Part shown: positions 10,409 through 18,727 of the stretch, in pieces
Position numbering within the stretch: the first letter of the stretch is position 1
Layout of the letters: each line of letters opens with the position of its first letter
Origin: Aureimonas flava
GTDB lineage: Bacteria > Pseudomonadota > Alphaproteobacteria > Rhizobiales > Rhizobiaceae
Length of the DNA stretch: 64,000 nucleotides
Assembly (NCBI RefSeq): GCF_003583935.1
Contig: NZ_QYRN01000001.1
Coordinates: 372,001-436,000, forward strand
Direction: 5' to 3'
The notes under the pieces: generated by a model
What the model was told of the DNA's origin: nothing
What the model saw: the letters and a program-made list of their open reading frames with translations, nothing else
Databases searched by the model: none
Translations under genes and position numbers: made by a program

Positions 10409-11595
10409 GCGCCGGCCGCCTTGCCGGACGCGCCGCCGGGAAGCAGGCGCCGCGCACGTTCCGACAGCCACATGGTGCCGTCGGCGATCCAGCGGACCGC
10501 GCGGGTCTCGCTGACGTTGACGTTGCGCCACAGAAGCCAGAGGTCGAGCGCGATGGCGCCGAGCGGCAGTCCGTAGGCGAGGGCGGTGTAGCGCGGATTG
10601 TCGCTGACCAGCGAAAGCGACACGAAGCCGCCCGCCTTGAGGAGAAGCGCGCCACCGAGGCCGAGCGCCATGGCCGGGCCCGGACCCTGGCGGTTGGTAC
10701 GCGGGTGGCCGGCCACGATCAGCGCCCACAGGGCGAAGGCGATCGGATACAGCCAGTCCGTCCGCCGCTGGGCGAGTTCCTCGGTGAAGCGGTTGGGATG
10801 GAGCTGGTAGACCCGGTCGTTCGGGTCGGGGTTGAGCAGCTCGCGCGTCGAGCGCTCGGACATGCGCACCCAGTCCCGCGTCTCGACCGGGCGCAGGTTG
10901 GCGAGGTCGAAGGCGTAGGTCTGGAACTCGATGACCGACACCGAGCCGTCGTCGTTGCGCTTGCGGTGGAGTTGCCCATCGTCGAGCACGAGATAGGACT
11001 GCCCCTCGCGCTCCACGATCGAGGCCTCGCGCGCGAAGTAGGTCAGGTCCAGCGCCGGGTCGCGCGTGTCCGCCAGGAACAGGCCCTTCACGTTGGGCCC
11101 ACGCGCCTCGTTGATGCTCATCACGAGTCCGTCCTGCACCTGCTCGAAGCGTCCGGGCTGGAGGAAGAGGCTGATCGCGTCGGCGTTGATCGAGCGGATG
11201 CCGTTCTGGAACGCGCTCGAGGCCGCCGGCCCGACGACGTTCGAATTGAACAGGATGAGGCCGGCCGCGACGGCCGACAGCACGAGGATGGGTTTCGAGA
11301 TCACGCTGCGCGATCCGCCAGAGGCCGCGATCACCGCGCGCTCCGAATCGGCATTCAGCGAGTTCAGCGTCTGCACCGCGCCGATCAGCAGCGCGAAGGG
11401 CAGGACCCCCGCCGCGAGGTCGGGCATCAGCATCAGCGCGATCCAGAAGATGTCGCCGGCCGCCGTGGCCGTGGTCCGTACGATGTCCAGCCTCTGGAGC
11501 ACCTGGACGATCCAGACGATCAGGACAAGCGCCGTCAACGACCCGGCCGAGTAGGCGAGGGCGCGGCGGAGGATGTAGCGTTCGATCAGCTTCAT
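10405..11595 (-). CDS. lptF: LPS export ABC transporter permease LptF
   Basis: Second permease of the LptB2FG lipopolysaccharide extractor. The 396-residue protein begins MKLIERYILRRAL, a typical LptF start, with helices near residues 10-35, 50-75 and 95-120, a periplasmic domain around 130-280, and three C-terminal helices. SERAVIAASGGSRSVIS matches the conserved coupling segment after the second helix. It is the first gene of the minus-strand lptF-lptG-lptD-surA-like-pdxA-rsmA run. Its upstream gap is shared with divergent pepA and holds a perfect 16-bp palindrome. Confidence 0.95.
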   Translation of the reverse strand: MKLIERYILRRALAYSAGSLTALVLIVWIVQVLQRLDIVRTTATAAGDIFWIALMLMPDLAAGVLPFALLIGAVQTLNSLNADSERAVIAASGGSRSVISKPILVLSAVAAGLILFNSNVVGPAASSAFQNGIRSINADAISLFLQPGRFEQVQDGLVMSINEARGPNVKGLFLADTRDPALDLTYFAREASIVEREGQSYLVLDDGQLHRKRNDDGSVSVIEFQTYAFDLANLRPVETRDWVRMSERSTRELLNPDPNDRVYQLHPNRFTEELAQRRTDWLYPIAFALWALIVAGHPRTNRQGPGPAMALGLGGALLLKAGGFVSLSLVSDNPRYTALAYGLPLGAIALDLWLLWRNVNVSETRAVRWIADGTMWLSERARRLLPGGASGKAAGA

Positions 11596-11647
11596 GCCTT
11601 GGTCGTCTCAGCAGTCCCGTTCAAACCGCCGGTCTCCGGCGCGGCAC

Positions 11648-11663
11648 CGAACCGCGCGGTTCG
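11648..11663. promoter_or_regulatory. perfect 16-bp palindrome between lptF and pepA
   Basis: CGAACCGCGCGGTTCG is perfectly self-complementary and lies 53 bp upstream of the lptF start in the 250-bp gap to divergent pepA. It could be an operator or a short hairpin. No run of T follows on either strand, so a terminator is unlikely. I cannot assign a regulator. Confidence 0.4.
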
Positions 11664-11845
11664 ACATATCTGGCCGCCGTAGACTGGGCCAGCTTGGCTA
11701 AAGAAGGGCGAACAAGCATGGTTAACGCTTTGCCTTCCCGGCGACGACCCTTGCAATGCAACACTCCGTCACCAGAATGACCAGCGAATCCCATTCCCGC
11801 CGGGCGGCACCCTTCCCGACGGCTCGATAGCGTATCGGAGATCGC

Positions 11846-13345
11846 ATGTCCGACCAGCCCATCATCGCCTTCGCGCCCCTCCAGATGCCGGAAACGGGCA
11901 CGCTCGTGATCCTCGCGGGCCAGGAGGGTGCGCTGCCTCCCGGCGTGCCGGACGCCATGTCCGAGGTCCTCAAGAAGGCGATCGCGGTCGCGAAGTTCAA
12001 GGGCAAGGAACTGACGTCGGTCGAGGCGATCGCGCCGTCCGGATCGTCGCTCGACCGCATCGTGGTGGTCGGCACGGCCGGCGAGAAGCCCTTCGGCGAG
12101 GAGGAGTGGCTGCGCCTCGGCGGCACCATCGCGGCCGGCGCGAAGGGGACCGGACCCGTCACGGTCTGGGGCGACGGCGCCGCCACGCCTGCGGCGCCGT
12201 GCGACCTTGCGACGATCGGTCTCGGTATCCTGCTGCGCAGCTACAAGTTCGACCGCTACAAGTCGAAGAAGTCGACCCCCGGCGAGGAGCCGGAGAGCGA
12301 GACGGCGCGCGCCTTCACGATCGCCGCTGCCGCGCCGGACGAGGCCCGCTCCGCCTTCGCCGCCGCGCGCGCGCTGGCGGACGGCGTCATCCTGGCGCGC
12401 GATCTCGTCAACGAGCCGGCCAACGTCCTGACCACCACCGAATACGCCTCGCGGATCGAGGCGATGTCGTCGGACGGGCTGGAGATCGAGATCCTGGACG
12501 AGACCCGGATGGCGGAACTCGGGATGCGGGCCCTTCTCGGCGTCGCCCAGGGCTCACCCATGCCGCCGCGCCTGTGCATCATGCGCTGGAACGGCGGAGC
12601 GGAAGGCGAGGCGCCCGTGGCGTTCGTGGGAAAGGGCGTGATCTTCGACACCGGCGGCGTGTCGATCAAGCCGGCCGCCGGCATGGACGAGATGAAGGGC
12701 GACATGGGCGGCTCGGCCGCCGTGGTCGGCCTGATGCGCGCGCTGGCCGGGCGCAAGGCCAAGGTCAACGCGATCGGCGTCGTCGGCCTCGTGGAGAACG
12801 CGGTGGACGGGAACGCCCAGCGTCCCGGCGACATCGTGACCGCCATGTCGGGCACCACGATCGAGGTGCTGAACACGGATGCCGAGGGTCGCCTCGTGCT
12901 GGCCGACGCGCTCTGGTACACGCAGGACTGCTTCAAGCCGAAGTTCATGGTCAACCTCGCGACCCTCACCGGCGCCATCATCGTCGCGCTCGGCAACCAC
13001 CATGCCGGCCTCTTCTCGAACGACGACGAACTGGCGAACCGTCTGCTCGCCGCCGGTCTGGAAACGGGCGAGAAGGTGTGGCGCATGCCGCTCGGCAAGG
13101 AGTACGACAAGCTCATCGAGGGCAAGTTCGCCGATATCAAGAACGTCGGCGCCGGGCGCGCGGCGGGCGCCACCACGGCGGCGCAGTTCCTCCAGCGGTT
13201 CGTCAACGACGTGCCCTGGGCGCATCTCGACGTCGCCGGCACGGCCATGGGCTCGCCGGCCAACGAGTACAACCAGTCCTGGGCCTCGGGCTTCGGCGTA
13301 CGGCTTCTGAACAAGCTGGTGGAAGAGCACTACGAGGCGCGGTGA
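11846..13345 (+). CDS. pepA: leucyl aminopeptidase (M17 family)
   Basis: Cytosolic two-metal aminopeptidase that removes N-terminal residues from peptides; E. coli PepA also binds DNA at cer/xer and carAB. In 499 residues the metal ligands are all visible: Lys263 and Asp268 ([11 protein letters not shown]), Asp286 (MKGDMGGSA), Asp345 and Glu347 ([12 protein letters not shown]). The N-terminal macro-like domain covers about residues 1-160. The start is ATG after CGGAGATCGC. It is followed 7 bp later by holC, the same pairing as in E. coli. Confidence 0.96.
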   Translation: MSDQPIIAFAPLQMPETGTLVILAGQEGALPPGVPDAMSEVLKKAIAVAKFKGKELTSVEAIAPSGSSLDRIVVVGTAGEKPFGEEEWLRLGGTIAAGAKGTGPVTVWGDGAATPAAPCDLATIGLGILLRSYKFDRYKSKKSTPGEEPESETARAFTIAAAAPDEARSAFAAARALADGVILARDLVNEPANVLTTTEYASRIEAMSSDGLEIEILDETRMAELGMRALLGVAQGSPMPPRLCIMRWNGGAEGEAPVAFVGKGVIFDTGGVSIKPAAGMDEMKGDMGGSAAVVGLMRALAGRKAKVNAIGVVGLVENAVDGNAQRPGDIVTAMSGTTIEVLNTDAEGRLVLADALWYTQDCFKPKFMVNLATLTGAIIVALGNHHAGLFSNDDELANRLLAAGLETGEKVWRMPLGKEYDKLIEGKFADIKNVGAGRAAGATTAAQFLQRFVNDVPWAHLDVAGTAMGSPANEYNQSWASGFGVRLLNKLVEEHYEAR

Positions 13346-13352
13346 GATATCC

Positions 13353-13805
13353 GTGGCCGAAGTCCTGTTCTACCACCTGACCGAAAGCCGCATGGAGGAT
13401 GCGCTCCCGGACCTCCTGGAGCGTTCCCTCGCGCGCGGCTGGCGGGTCGTGGTGCAGGCGGCGACGCCGGAGCGGCGGGACGCGCTCGATCAGCATCTGT
13501 GGACCTTCCGGGACGACAGCTTCCTTCCCCACGGCTCCGACGCCGATGGGGGAGGAGCCCTCCAACCGATCCTCCTGACGATCGAGCCCGAGCAGCGGGC
13601 CAACGATCCGCATGTGCGCTTCATGGTGGAGGGGGCGGTTCCCGACGACCTCGCGCCCTACCAGCGCGGCGTCTACCTTTTTGACGGTCACGACCCCGTC
13701 CAGTTGGCCACCGCCCGCGAACGCTGGAAGGCGGAGAAGTCCGCCGGCCACAGCGTGACTTACTGGCAGCAGACCGAGGATCGGCGCTGGGTCAAGAAGG
13801 CATGA
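13353..13805 (+). CDS. holC: DNA polymerase III subunit chi
   Basis: Clamp-loader accessory subunit that links the replisome to single-strand-binding protein. The 150-residue protein begins VAEVLFYHLTES from a GTG 7 bp after pepA and contains the conserved stretch DQHLWTFRDDSFLPHG (about 46-61), then ILLTIEP and VYLFDGHD. The C-terminal WKAEKSAGHSVTYWQQ is also typical. Size and position behind pepA match the family. It converges on the alpha/beta hydrolase gene with 7 bp between stop codons. Confidence 0.93.
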   Translation: MAEVLFYHLTESRMEDALPDLLERSLARGWRVVVQAATPERRDALDQHLWTFRDDSFLPHGSDADGGGALQPILLTIEPEQRANDPHVRFMVEGAVPDDLAPYQRGVYLFDGHDPVQLATARERWKAEKSAGHSVTYWQQTEDRRWVKKA

Positions 13806-13812
13806 GCGCCCG

Positions 13813-14607
13813 TCAGGTCGTGGTGCCGTCCACGAAGTCGAGCACGGCCGCGGCATAGCCGTCGGGATCTTCGAGCGGGGCCGAATGGCCGACGTCCGGA
13901 AGGATCAGGAGCTTCGCGCCGGGAATGGCCGAGGCGAGATACTCCGTGTGCTCGCGGCTGATCGCCTCGTCGTGCTCGCCGATGGCGATCTCGGTCGGCA
14001 CGGGAATGGCTTCCAGCTCGGCCTGCGAGAAGTTCGGCTCGTTGGCCCAGAGCGCCTGGATCTCGAGCCGCACGTCGTCGTAGTGGCGCAGCGCGGGCCG
14101 GTTCGGGTCGTCGGGCTTGTAGCTGATTGCGCCGTCGGGCGTCGCGTTGGCGGCCTGCACGAAAAGGCGCGACAGGCGTTCGGGATGATGGATCGCGATG
14201 TCCAGCCCGATGATCCCGCCGTCGCTCCAGCCGACGAGCGCGACCTTGGGAATGTGCAGCGCGTCCAGGAGCGCGAGATAGTCGTCGGCCATCAGGTCGT
14301 AGGTGATGACCGCCTGGGTGCTGGACGAGCGGCCCTGGCCGCGGCTGTCGGCGACGATGACGCTGTGATGCTCCGACAGGGTGGCGAGCTGAGCGCGCCA
14401 GACGCGGCTGTCCGACAGCCCGCCATGGATCATCAGGATCGGCGGACCCTCGCCGTAGACCCGGAAAAACAGCTCGATCCCGTTGACGGCGGCGAATCCG
14501 GTCTGGATGGGAACCGGCTCGTCGAAGCCCCGGCTGCGCGGCTCGTCCGCCGGGAAGGCGCACAAGGCGGACAGGGCGAGAACCACCGAAAGAATGGGAC
14601 GTCGCAT
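13813..14607 (-). CDS. alpha/beta hydrolase, probably exported
   Basis: Serine hydrolase of the alpha/beta fold with unknown substrate. Using the ATG at 14607 gives 264 residues beginning with a signal-peptide-like segment (MRRPILSVVLALSALCAFPA), so it probably acts in the periplasm. The oxyanion motif is MIHGGLSD (59-66); the nucleophile elbow GWSDGG puts the catalytic Ser at 128, with Asp213 (GEHDE) and His241 (DVGHSAP) completing the triad. A GTG at 14637 would add ten residues but has no better ribosome site. A plausible promoter with an inverted repeat lies 55-80 bp upstream. Confidence 0.85.
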   Translation of the reverse strand: MRRPILSVVLALSALCAFPADEPRSRGFDEPVPIQTGFAAVNGIELFFRVYGEGPPILMIHGGLSDSRVWRAQLATLSEHHSVIVADSRGQGRSSSTQAVITYDLMADDYLALLDALHIPKVALVGWSDGGIIGLDIAIHHPERLSRLFVQAANATPDGAISYKPDDPNRPALRHYDDVRLEIQALWANEPNFSQAELEAIPVPTEIAIGEHDEAISREHTEYLASAIPGAKLLILPDVGHSAPLEDPDGYAAAVLDFVDGTTT

Positions 14608-14660
14608 GACGAACCGCTCGCTGGGCGGCTCCGACACGAAACTTGCCGCCGAGACCGGAA

Positions 14661-14689
14661 AGCTAGCGCCGTTCCGGGGCTAGCTCAAG
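14661..14689 (-). promoter_or_regulatory. candidate promoter with overlapping inverted repeat
   Basis: On the minus strand CTTGAG (14689-14684), a 17-bp spacer and CTAGCT (14666-14661) resemble the alphaproteobacterial CTTGAC-N17-CTATAT promoter and point at the alpha/beta hydrolase. The arms AGCTAGC (14661-14667) and GCTAGCT (14679-14685) form an inverted repeat that covers the -10 box and reaches the -35 box, as an operator would. Inferred from sequence only. Confidence 0.4.
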
Positions 14690-14703
14690 GACTCGTCAAC
14701 CAT

Positions 14704-14748
14704 TTCGACCCGGCTCTCGGGGCCTCCCGAAGAGTCCGCCGGGTCGAA
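14704..14748 (-). terminator. long hairpin downstream of the ABC-F gene
   Basis: An 11-bp perfect stem (TTCGACCCGGC at 14704-14714 with GCCGGGTCGAA at 14738-14748) continues inward as an imperfect stem. It lies 26 bp past the ABC-F stop codon. There is no T-run on the minus strand after it, so it may be a U-tract-less terminator or an mRNA 3'-end structure. Confidence 0.5.
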
Positions 14749-14773
14749 GCGGCGGTGCTTTCCGGGCGGACCC

Positions 14774-16672
14774 TCAGTCGGCCATCGCGGCGTCGTGTTC
14801 CTCGGTGAACTGAAGCCACTCCGCCTCGCACTTCTCCAGCGTCTTCTCCGCCGCGGACTTCTGGCGCCCGAGATCGGCCGCCCTTGCCGGCTCCTTCGTG
14901 TAGAGCGCGGGATCGGCGAGCTTGGCGTCCAGGTCCTTGATCGTCGCCTGGAGGCGGGACATCTGGATTTCCAGCGCGGAGATCTTCTTCTTGAGGGGCT
15001 TCAGCGCCTCCCGCCGCTCCGCGGCCTGCCTTCGTTGGTCGACCTTCGACACGGCCTGGACCGGCGCCTCGTCCACGAGTTCGCCCTGGTTGCCGCCGCC
15101 GGCGCGGGCGCCCGAGAGGATCAGCTTCTTGTAGTCGTCGAGATCGCCGTCGTAGCGCGATACGGTTCCGTCTCCGACGATCCACAGGCGGTCCATCGTC
15201 GCCTCGACCATGTGCCGGTCGTGGCTGATGAGGATCACGGCGCCGGGGAAGTCGTTCAGCGCGTGGACGAGGCTTTCGCGCGCTTCGATGTCCAGATGGT
15301 TGGTCGGCTCGTCCAGGATCAGGAGGTTGGGCGCGTCGATCGTCGCGAGGCCCATCAGCAGGCGGGCCTTTTCGCCGCCCGACAGCGAATCGGCCACCGT
15401 GTCCATCTTCTGCGTGGGCAGGCCCATCTGCGCGACGCGTGCGCGCACCTTGGCTTCCGGCGCGTCCGGCATGAAGCGCCGCACGTGCTGGACCGCCGTC
15501 TCGCTCGGGCGCAGGTCGTCGATCTGGTGCTGCGCGAACATCGCGATCTTGAGGCCGGGCGCGCGGGTCACCGCGCCGCGCTGCGCCGTGAGGCGCTCGG
15601 CGATCAGCTTGGCGAAGGTCGACTTGCCGTTGCCGTTGGCACCGAGAAGCGCGATCCGGTCGTCGGCGTCGATGCGCATGTCCAGCCCGCGCAGGATCGA
15701 GCGCTCCGGCGTGTAGCCCACCGAAACGCCCTCCATCCGGATGATCGGCGAGGCGAGCAGCTTTTCGGGCTTCGGGAAGACGAAGGGCGTCACGTGCTCC
15801 TCGACGATCGCCTGGAGCGGCTTCATCCGCTCCAGCGCCTTGAGGCGGGACTGTGCCTGGCGTGCCTTGGACGCCTTGGCGCGGAACCGCTCCACGAAGG
15901 CCTCCATGTGCTTGCGCGCGGCGTCCTGCTTGGCGATCGCCTTGCCGAGGAGCTCCATCTTCTCCGCGCGCTGGCGCTCGAAGCTGTCGTAGTCGCCGCG
16001 ATAGAAGACGAGCTTTCTCTGATCGAGATGGATGATGGCGTTGACCGCGTTGTTCAGGACGTCGCGATCGTGGCTGATGATGAGCACGGTGAACGGGTAG
16101 CGGGCGACGAAGTTCTCCAGCCACAGCGTGCCTTCGAGGTCGAGATAGTTCGTGGGCTCGTCCAGGAGCAGGAGGTCGGGCCGCGAGAACAGGACCGCCG
16201 CCAGCGCCACGCGCATCCGCCAGCCACCGGAGAAGGACGACACCGGGCGCGCCTGCGCCGCCGCGTCGAAGCCGAGGCCGTCGAGGATGGCGGCGGCGCG
16301 CGCCTCGGCCGAATGGCTCTCGATGTCGGCCAGCCGAAGATGGATCTCCGAGATGCGCTGCGGGTCGCTTGCCGTCTCGGCTTCCTCCAGAAGGGCGACG
16401 CGTTCGAGATCGGCCGCCAGCACCACCTCCAGCAGCGACTGCTCCGTGCCCGGCGCCTCCTGCGCCACTTGGCCGATCCGCGTGTTGCGAGGCACCGAAA
16501 CGCCGCCGCTCTCCGAAGCGAGGTCGCCCGTGATGACGCGGAACAGCGTCGACTTGCCCGCGCCGTTGCGCCCCACCAGCCCGACCTTGGTGCCGGCCGG
16601 GATCGACAGGGTCGCGTGATCGATCAGGAGGCGCCCGGCGACGCGGGCGGACAGGTCGGTGATCTGAAGCAT
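14774..16672 (-). CDS. ABC-F family ATPase (YheS/Uup-like)
   Basis: Soluble protein with two ABC ATPase domains and no membrane part; such ABC-F proteins bind the ribosome and resolve stalled translation. The 632 residues hold Walker A GRNGAGKST (35-43) with signature SFSGGWRMR and Walker B LLLLDEPTNYLD, a charged linker rich in Lys/Arg/Gln (about 240-300), then a second set: GANGNGKST, SLSGGEKAR and LLILDEPTNHLD. The tail has a coiled-coil-like region (about 540-630). The layout resembles E. coli YheS more than EttA. It is flanked downstream by a strong hairpin and upstream by the DinB-like gene. Confidence 0.9.
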   Translation of the reverse strand: MLQITDLSARVAGRLLIDHATLSIPAGTKVGLVGRNGAGKSTLFRVITGDLASESGGVSVPRNTRIGQVAQEAPGTEQSLLEVVLAADLERVALLEEAETASDPQRISEIHLRLADIESHSAEARAAAILDGLGFDAAAQARPVSSFSGGWRMRVALAAVLFSRPDLLLLDEPTNYLDLEGTLWLENFVARYPFTVLIISHDRDVLNNAVNAIIHLDQRKLVFYRGDYDSFERQRAEKMELLGKAIAKQDAARKHMEAFVERFRAKASKARQAQSRLKALERMKPLQAIVEEHVTPFVFPKPEKLLASPIIRMEGVSVGYTPERSILRGLDMRIDADDRIALLGANGNGKSTFAKLIAERLTAQRGAVTRAPGLKIAMFAQHQIDDLRPSETAVQHVRRFMPDAPEAKVRARVAQMGLPTQKMDTVADSLSGGEKARLLMGLATIDAPNLLILDEPTNHLDIEARESLVHALNDFPGAVILISHDRHMVEATMDRLWIVGDGTVSRYDGDLDDYKKLILSGARAGGGNQGELVDEAPVQAVSKVDQRRQAAERREALKPLKKKISALEIQMSRLQATIKDLDAKLADPALYTKEPARAADLGRQKSAAEKTLEKCEAEWLQFTEEHDAAMAD

Positions 16673-16723
16673 GCCGGGCTTTTGCCATGTTTGGTGAAAC
16701 GGCGAAAGTCCGGCCGTTCCGAC

Positions 16724-17230
16724 CTATCCGCGGCCGATTTCGCGCTGGAAGGCGACAAGGTCCATGCTCGGCCCCGCGAGGCCGAACCCGGTCAGCACCG
16801 CATGCGCCTGACCGCGATGATGTGTCTGGTGGTTGAATACGTGAAGCAGCGTCGGCCCCAGACGCGCCTCGATCACACCGGACTGGGTGATCGGGCCGTA
16901 GCGCAGCGTGGCCGCGAGGTCCGCCTCGCGCAGGCCACAGACATAGGCCTCGATCCGTGCGTCCTCCGCGACACGGGCGTCCCGCAGCGGCTCGAACGCC
17001 TCGAACAGCGTCGCGTCGAGCCGGTCAGGCGCCTCGCCCGTCCCCGTGATGCGTCGCGTCCAGATCCGATCGGCGCACAGGATGTGATTCAGCGTCCCCC
17101 GGAGCGAACGGAAGAACACGCCGCGATCCTCGGCGAACTGCTCGGGCGAAAGAACCGCCGCCGCTTCAAAAAGCCGACGGTTGGCCCAGGTGTTGTAGCC
17201 CGCGAGCGTGACGAATTGTTCGTGATACAT
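16724..17230 (-). CDS. DinB family protein
   Basis: Member of the DinB/YfiT four-helix metalloprotein superfamily, often thiol-dependent transferases or of unknown role. In 168 residues the metal triad is visible: His49 (LRGTLNHIL), and His134 and His138 in NHQTHHRGQ. The start MYHEQFVTLAGYNTWANRRLF is typical of the family, including the conserved NxWAN segment. It is divergent from the GST gene with a 29-bp gap, so their promoters must overlap the coding ends. The biological substrate is unknown. Confidence 0.88.
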   Translation of the reverse strand: MYHEQFVTLAGYNTWANRRLFEAAAVLSPEQFAEDRGVFFRSLRGTLNHILCADRIWTRRITGTGEAPDRLDATLFEAFEPLRDARVAEDARIEAYVCGLREADLAATLRYGPITQSGVIEARLGPTLLHVFNHQTHHRGQAHAVLTGFGLAGPSMDLVAFQREIGRG

Positions 17231-17259
17231 AGAAGCGCGTCCAGTTGGGAGAATCGGCC

Positions 17260-17955
17260 ATGACCATACGGCTTTACGACCTCGTCGGCAGCGATCCCTC
17301 TCGTCCCTTCTCGCCCCACTGCTGGAAGGTGCGCATGGCGCTGGCGCACAAGGGGCTCGGCTTCGAGGCGGTGCCCGTTCGCTTCACCGAGGTCGCGGGC
17401 GTCGAGGGCGGCGGCGGTCGCACCGTGCCCGTGATCCGCGACGGCGACACGGTGGTGCAGGACAGTTTCGCGATCGCAGAGTATCTCGACGATGCCTATC
17501 TCGACCGTCCGCCCTTGTTCGAGGGGGCGAGCGGCCGGGCGCTGGCGCGCTTCGTGGAGAGCTGGAGCCAGCGCACGCTCCACCCAGCCATCGTGAAGGC
17601 GACGATTCTCGAGATCCATGCGTTCCAGGACGAGGAGAACCGGGCCTTCTTCCGCGCCAGCCGCGAGCGGACCTTCGGCAAGCCGTTGGAGGAAGTGCAG
17701 GACGGGCGCACGGAGGAAAAGCGCGCCGCGACGTCCAAGGCGCTGGAGCCGCTGCGCGCCACCCTGCGGCGGCAGCCGTTCCTGGCCGGCGACGGGCCGA
17801 TGTTCGCGGACTACATCGTGTTCGGCGCCTTCCAGTGGATGCGTTGCGTCTCGACCTTCAGTTTCCTGGAAGGGGACGATCCGATCCAAGACTGGCTCGA
17901 TCGCTGCCTCGACCTGCATGGCGGGATCGGGCGCGCCCTGCCGGCCGCCGCCTGA
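17260..17955 (+). CDS. glutathione S-transferase family protein (beta-etherase-like)
   Basis: Soluble 231-residue GST. The N-terminal thioredoxin-like domain (1-85) contains [17 protein letters not shown], a variant seen in GSTs resembling bacterial beta-etherases, with the glutathione-binding TVPVIRDG and [11 protein letters not shown]. The all-helical domain spans about 95-225. ATG 17260 follows GGGAGA; a TTG five codons upstream is less likely. The ndk promoter starts about 10 bp after its stop. The true substrate is unknown; lignin etherase activity should not be assumed. Confidence 0.88.
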   Translation: MTIRLYDLVGSDPSRPFSPHCWKVRMALAHKGLGFEAVPVRFTEVAGVEGGGGRTVPVIRDGDTVVQDSFAIAEYLDDAYLDRPPLFEGASGRALARFVESWSQRTLHPAIVKATILEIHAFQDEENRAFFRASRERTFGKPLEEVQDGRTEEKRAATSKALEPLRATLRRQPFLAGDGPMFADYIVFGAFQWMRCVSTFSFLEGDDPIQDWLDRCLDLHGGIGRALPAAA

Positions 17956-17967
17956 GGCGTCGCGCGC

Positions 17968-17996
17968 CTTGCCGCCGCGCGGGGGCGAGGCTATAG
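17968..17996 (+). promoter_or_regulatory. ndk promoter
   Basis: CTTGCC (17968-17973), a 17-bp spacer and CTATAG (17991-17996) match the alphaproteobacterial housekeeping consensus CTTGAC-N17-CTATAT in 10 of 12 positions. Transcription would begin near 18003, giving a leader of about 35 nt before the ndk ATG. Confidence 0.6.
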
Positions 17997-18037
17997 ACCG
18001 CGCCATCTTCAGCCCTTTGACCCAAGGACAACGGCCG

Positions 18038-18460
18038 ATGGCGATCGAACGCACCTTCTCCATGATTAAGCCCGACGCGACCCGTCGCAACCTGACCGGC
18101 GCGATCACCAAGCTTCTGGAAGAGGGTGGCCTGCGCGTCGTCGCTTCCAAGCGCGTCTGGATGAGCCGCCGCGAGGCGGAGGGCTTCTATGCCGTGCACA
18201 AGGAGCGCCCGTTCTTCGGCGAGCTGGTCGAATCGATGTCGGCCGGTCCGACGATCGTCCAGGTCCTGGAAGGCGAGAACGCCATCTCGCGCAACCGCGA
18301 GCTGATGGGCGCCACCAACCCGGCTCAGGCCGCCGAGGGCACGATCCGCAAGGTCCATGCCCTGTCGATCGGCGAGAACTCGGTGCACGGCTCCGACGCG
18401 GCCGAGACCGCCAAGGAGGAGATCGCCTACTGGTTCTCCGAGACCGAGATCGTCGGCTGA
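18038..18460 (+). CDS. ndk: nucleoside-diphosphate kinase
   Basis: Transfers the terminal phosphate between nucleoside triphosphates and diphosphates through a phosphohistidine, balancing NTP and dNTP pools. The 140-residue protein has the active-site NSVHGSD with His117, exactly the classical position, the N-terminal [11 protein letters not shown], and [15 protein letters not shown]. The ATG follows AAGGA. It has its own promoter (17968-17996) and a strong terminator (18483-18516), so it looks monocistronic. Confidence 0.97.
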   Translation: MAIERTFSMIKPDATRRNLTGAITKLLEEGGLRVVASKRVWMSRREAEGFYAVHKERPFFGELVESMSAGPTIVQVLEGENAISRNRELMGATNPAQAAEGTIRKVHALSIGENSVHGSDAAETAKEEIAYWFSETEIVG

Positions 18461-18482
18461 TCCCAGCCGAACGTTCGTAGGG

Positions 18483-18516
18483 AGGGCGGCGGGCCGAAGG
18501 GGCCGCCGCCCTTTTT
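18483..18516 (+). terminator. rho-independent terminator of ndk
   Basis: Perfect 10-bp stem (AGGGCGGCGG at 18483-18492 with CCGCCGCCCT at 18503-18512), 10-nt loop and a T5 tail, 22 bp after the ndk stop. The following ~210 bp to 18727 show nothing I can name. Confidence 0.85.
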
Positions 18517-18727
18517 CGTTGCGCGTGCGCGATTCGATCGAGCCGAGCCAACTCGTCCGCGCTCCGGCCGGGTCTGCACCCGATCTGGGCGGCGGCCGTC
18601 GTCGCCGTGCGAGCTGCCCTCGCGCAGTCTTGAACGGTCCGCTGTGGCGCCGCCGATGGCGACGGCCGTGGCAGCAGGGCACCGGGCGCGCGGATGAGCG
18701 CCGCCCGATGCCGGACGCCGGGCTGCC

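Noticed and set aside
11722-12186. 154-codon minus-strand frame across the lptF/pepA gap
   Set aside because: Mostly antisense to pepA, with no family similarity.
14795-17263. 822-codon plus-strand frame opposite the ABC-F and DinB genes
   Set aside because: Antisense shadow of well-supported genes.
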